A DNA stretch of 64,000 nt from Stenogyne calaminthoides (taxonomy: Eukaryota; Streptophyta; Magnoliopsida; Lamiales; Lamiaceae): positions 11,370,406-11,434,405 of the forward strand of contig JBBCBC010000027.1 of assembly GCA_037126765.1 (NCBI GenBank), read 5' to 3'. Position 1 is the stretch's first letter. The number at the start of each line of letters is the position of its first letter. Under the pieces are notes generated by a model. The model was not told where the DNA came from, made no database searches, and saw nothing but the letters and a program-made list of their open reading frames with translations. Shown here one piece after another: positions 61,682-64,000 of this stretch. A program made the translations under genes and the position numbers.

Positions 61682-62190
61682 TTGATTTTCAGTAGTGCGA
61701 TCACCCTAACTCTGCGGCCTAGATGTCAACTAGCATATTTGCAATCCTATTCACAAAAAAATAAAAATTCATCAATAGGTCAAATCTTACCGAAAATAAA
61801 TATTAAATAAAGGTTAAAAGATATGACTAGAGAATAGACAAGATTTTTGTCTAATTAATTCGGCAGCATTATCACTTGAGTACATAATGTGAACATCAGG
61901 AAAATCTATGCAGCTGGACCTTGTGGACATTTGGTACATGGAAGCATCGTCATAATGTGAAGCATTGCATTTTGTAAAAGGATAAAAAAAAAAAAAAAAT
62001 GACAAAAACTTGCATGAGATGATTTCCTACATGAGACAGGATTACAAACTAGCACAAATCAACATTCATCCCTTCCAAAGTGTAAAGCGCCATGAGACCG
62101 TCTCATGCCAGAAGTCATACTAGCACTTGTATGCTTTAATTTCCTTGTCTATAAAGGTAAATTAAAAGAAGAGACGATCAGTTTTCTTAC
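60917..62190. other. AT-rich spacer with (TA)23
   Basis: It begins with ATCACTATCACTATCACTA. A TA tract covers 61635-61680. A GA-rich moderately GC stretch lies at 61150-61290. The minus-strand open frame at 61814-62005 (with SSCIDFPDVHIMYSSDNAAE) could be a later exon of the membrane-protein gene, but no splice sites support it. Confidence 0.55.
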
Positions 62191-62389
62191 CAAAGATACG
62201 AGGGCCGTAGGTTGAATAGATGACGTCTACAAGTAGGGGGAACTGCAGCAACACAAATGATGCAACTGGCCACCAACCAAAAGCTGCTACTGGTATTATA
62301 AACCATAACAGTTTCTTGTGAAATACCAGGTAAAGTGCTGCACTAAAGGCAAGCAGCATAAATATAATGGAGATAAAGAGGCTCAGAAG
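62191..62389 (-). CDS. Exon of an unrecognised membrane protein, cut by element D
   Basis: The minus-strand frame reads LLSLFISIIFMLLAFSAALY, then HKKLLWFIIPVAAFGWWPVA and FVLLQFPLLVDVIYSTYGPR, and ends at a good donor (TATCTTTG/GTAAGA, 62190). It holds two or three hydrophobic segments broken by KK and a Pro-rich loop. I do not recognise the family. Upstream (higher coordinates) the exon meets the LTR of element D with no convincing acceptor other than CTGAG/CC near 62380. So either D lies in an intron directly beside the exon or it disrupts the exon. Codon use and lack of stops support a real exon. Confidence 0.6.
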
Positions 62390-63083
62390 TGTTGGGCTTA
62401 ACCCAATATAGTTGGGCCCAATATATTAATAAATGAGAAAAGGCCCAACATGACAAAGCCCATTATTAATTAGTTGAATAGGGCATTTGGGATGCCGCTA
62501 CTGCACGCGAAAAAACCAGAAAAGAAAAAAGAAGAAAAAAGAGAGAGAAAGGGAGAGAAAGAAAGAGAGAGAGGGAAAAGAAGGGTTTGCCTTTTGAGTG
62601 CTCGTTTCTTCACCGTTTGGTCTTAAATTTGAAGGGGGAGTTCGTAGCGACGTGCTCTTCATTTTGATTGGAGTGGATTTTCATTATTCACCTCCAAGAG
62701 GTACATGGGGGAAATTAGTATATTTATTCCTTTTGTACTATTTAGATTGCTCTCTTCCATATCTCATTGTGTGTGCCAAGAATTGCATTCTTGAGGATAG
62801 TTTGATGTTATTGGTGTTGATTCCTCTATTTGTAATAGAGATGGAAACTGTGTAATTCCCATTTGATATAGTGGAGTATTTCCTGGACTGGGTCCCGTGG
62901 TTTTTACCCTCTTGTGAAGGGGTTTTTCACGTAAAAATTCTTGGTGTTATTGCGTATTTATTTCTGCAGTTAATTTACGTATTTTGGTCTGTAGTCTATT
63001 GAGCTTTTGTGGAAGTGATTATTGCTTTTGTGCATTCCGCTGTGCCGAGCAATTGACTCTGATTATTGGCCCCTTCCACAACA
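62390..63083 (+). repeat. 5' LTR of element D
   Basis: 694 bp with TG...CA ends. A purine-rich GAGAGAGAAAG stretch at 62535-62585 and a T-rich 3' half. The inner palindrome TTAACCCAATATAGTTGGGC is near the left end. The open frame at 62598-62855 is LTR sequence, not a gene. Confidence 0.85.
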
Positions 63084-63084
63084 G

Positions 63085-63097
63085 TGGTATCAGAGCC
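63085..63097 (+). promoter_or_regulatory. Primer-binding site of element D, intact
   Basis: TGGTATCAGAGCC matches the 3' end complement of plant initiator tRNA-Met, one base after the LTR. It serves as the reference for the altered sites of elements B and F. Confidence 0.9.
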
Positions 63098-63119
63098 TAG
63101 GTTAAACTAGGTTCGGACC

Positions 63120-63885
63120 ATGGAGGGCATTGGTAGTAGCTCTATGATTAAGTTGACTGCAGAAAATTATTCTATATGGAAGCCCATGATGGAGAATTTG
63201 TTTTACTGCAAAGATTTGTATGATCCTGTTGAAGGAAAAGATGATAAGCCTAAAAGTATGGAAGACAGAGAATGGGAGAAGCTTAGTAGGAAGACGATTG
63301 ATACAATCAGGCAGTGGGTAGTTATCAGTGTTTTTCACCATGTGGCTAAGGAGACAGATCCGTGTGATCTATGGAAAAAGTTGCAAGAATTATATGAAAG
63401 GAAGAATATACAGAACAAGGCCTTTGTTATCAGAAAGTTGGTGAACTTGAAGTACAAAGATGGGAGTTCTGTAGCAGAGCGCTTGAATGTTTTTCAAGAC
63501 TTGGTAAATTAGCTTTCTACCATGAATATTGCATTCGATGATGAGGTGCAAGTGTTATTCTTGTTGAGCTCTCTACCTGATAGTTGGGAGACTATGGTGG
63601 TCGCTCAGTAATACAGCTCCGAATGGAAAGTTGAAATTGAACATGATCAAAGAAAGCATGTTCAATGAAGAGACTAGAAGAAAGGAATCTGGGGCTAGTT
63701 CTTCTCAAGCACTTGTCATAGAGAATAGAGGTAGAAGCAAGAGTAGAGGACCCAAAGGTCGAGGTAAATCGAAAGACGATTGGTCTAAGTCCAAGAAAAA
63801 ATTCAAGTGTTACCATTGTGGTGGATCTAACCACATGAAGAGAAATTGCAGAGTTTGGAAGAAAGAGCAAAATGAAGAGAATTAG
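63120..63885 (+). pseudogene. Gag of element D, with two lesions
   Basis: The start ATG at 63120 gives MEGIGSSSMIKLTAENYSIW. The UBN2-type gag core follows (DPCDLWKKLQELYERKN, KAFVIRKLVNLKYKDGSSVA). A stop at 63510-63512 (TAG) sits where related proteins have Gln before LSTMNI, so CAG to TAG is likely. The frame continues to about 63600, where a small deletion shifts it, then resumes as NGKLKLNMIKESMFNEETRR to a CCHC knuckle KCYHCGGSNHMKRNC (Cys-X2-Cys-X4-His-X4-Cys). It ends at TAG 63883-63885, again at a probable Gln codon. Gag packages element RNA. Confidence 0.87.
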
Positions 63886-64000
63886 AAAAAGTCAGAGGAT
63901 AAAAACACAGCAGCCATTGTGACTCACTCAGATGATGATCAAACCGTAGTTTGTGTTAGTGATGAGTGTCACCATGTGGAGAATCCCGATGTTGAGTGGA
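63886..64000 (+). pseudogene. Linker into the protease of element D, truncated by the window
   Basis: The same frame continues after the TAG with NTAAIVTHSDDDQTVVCVSD and ends ENPDVEW, just before the protease DSA(G)-type active site expected in TNT1-like elements. Confidence 0.75.

Larger units (their letters stand above)
62390..64000 (+). mobile_element. Element D: 5' end of a TNT1-like Copia retrotransposon
   Basis: 5' LTR 62390-63083 (TGTTGGGCTTAACCC to CCACAACA), an intact primer site, gag and the beginning of protease; the rest is beyond the right edge. Gag and primer site place it in the same broad group as element A, but its LTR sequence differs, so it is another family. Confidence 0.9.

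Noticed and set aside
61814..62005. Minus-strand frame possibly a later exon of the membrane-protein gene
   Set aside because: No acceptor or donor of acceptable quality frames the Ser/Asp-rich segment, and its N-terminal part is a poly-T translation.
1..64000. TCGA enrichment as a biological restriction or recombination signal
   Set aside because: Repeat copies show the sites swapped in both directions, and tRNA-defined primer sites show CAG as the original, so a sequencing or polishing artefact is simpler.

Overview
The window is nuclear DNA of a flowering plant, almost certainly a eudicot. The support is intron-split genes with plant-type proteins (an Alba protein and an LC8-type dynein light chain), plant lineages of Copia and Gypsy retrotransposons primed by initiator tRNA-Met, Stowaway-like MITEs and Mutator-like elements. 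No bacterial or organellar gene, CRISPR array or rRNA was seen. Most of the sequence is transposable-element DNA. I can support only three host loci, all on the minus strand.

Layout. 1-16399: the 3' end of a Copia element of TNT1/Tork type (A). Its 3' LTR is split by a 14.7-kb SIRE/Maximus-like Copia element (B, minus orientation, two 2-kb LTRs, TSD ACTTC) carrying gag, pol and a downstream env-like coiled-coil region. 16411-18247: a solo LTR (C) with TSD ATTAC. 18312-18714: a Mutator-like MITE with a 9-bp TSD. 19401-26620: a 5'-truncated Gypsy element of Tat type (E) with integrase, a 41-bp tandem repeat, an antisense extra ORF (22341-25207) and a 3' LTR. It abuts a broken LTR of the C/F family (26621-27113). 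27114-29844: G-rich and AT-rich satellites and two Stowaway-like MITEs. 29845-33333: an intact five-exon Alba gene. 33334-36595: MITE relics and diverged repeats. 36596-40016: a two-exon dynein light chain gene with a frameshift near the exon 1 low-complexity tract. 40017-49205: duplicated T-rich DNA and a shredded relative of element F. 49206-50210: a nearly identical tandem array of about 261 bp. 51165-60916: a Mutator-like foldback element with a full-length Copia element inside it (F, 51713-60861, TSD AAAAC). 62191-62389: an exon of an unrecognised membrane protein, abutted by the 5' end of another TNT1-like Copia element (D) that runs off the window.

The most unusual signal is not a gene. 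Repeat copies differ from each other mainly at CAG/CTG sites, which are replaced by TCGA-like strings. The change is patchy, goes in both directions between copies, and also hits two tRNA primer-binding sites. CAG/CTG is the symmetric CHG methylation context of plants, so the simplest reading is methylation-linked base-calling error in silent transposons. This would also explain why elements with nearly identical LTRs have shattered reading frames. Nothing here looks like a new multi-gene system. The nesting order, the antisense Gypsy ORF and the mosaic copy of F are the other points worth a second look.
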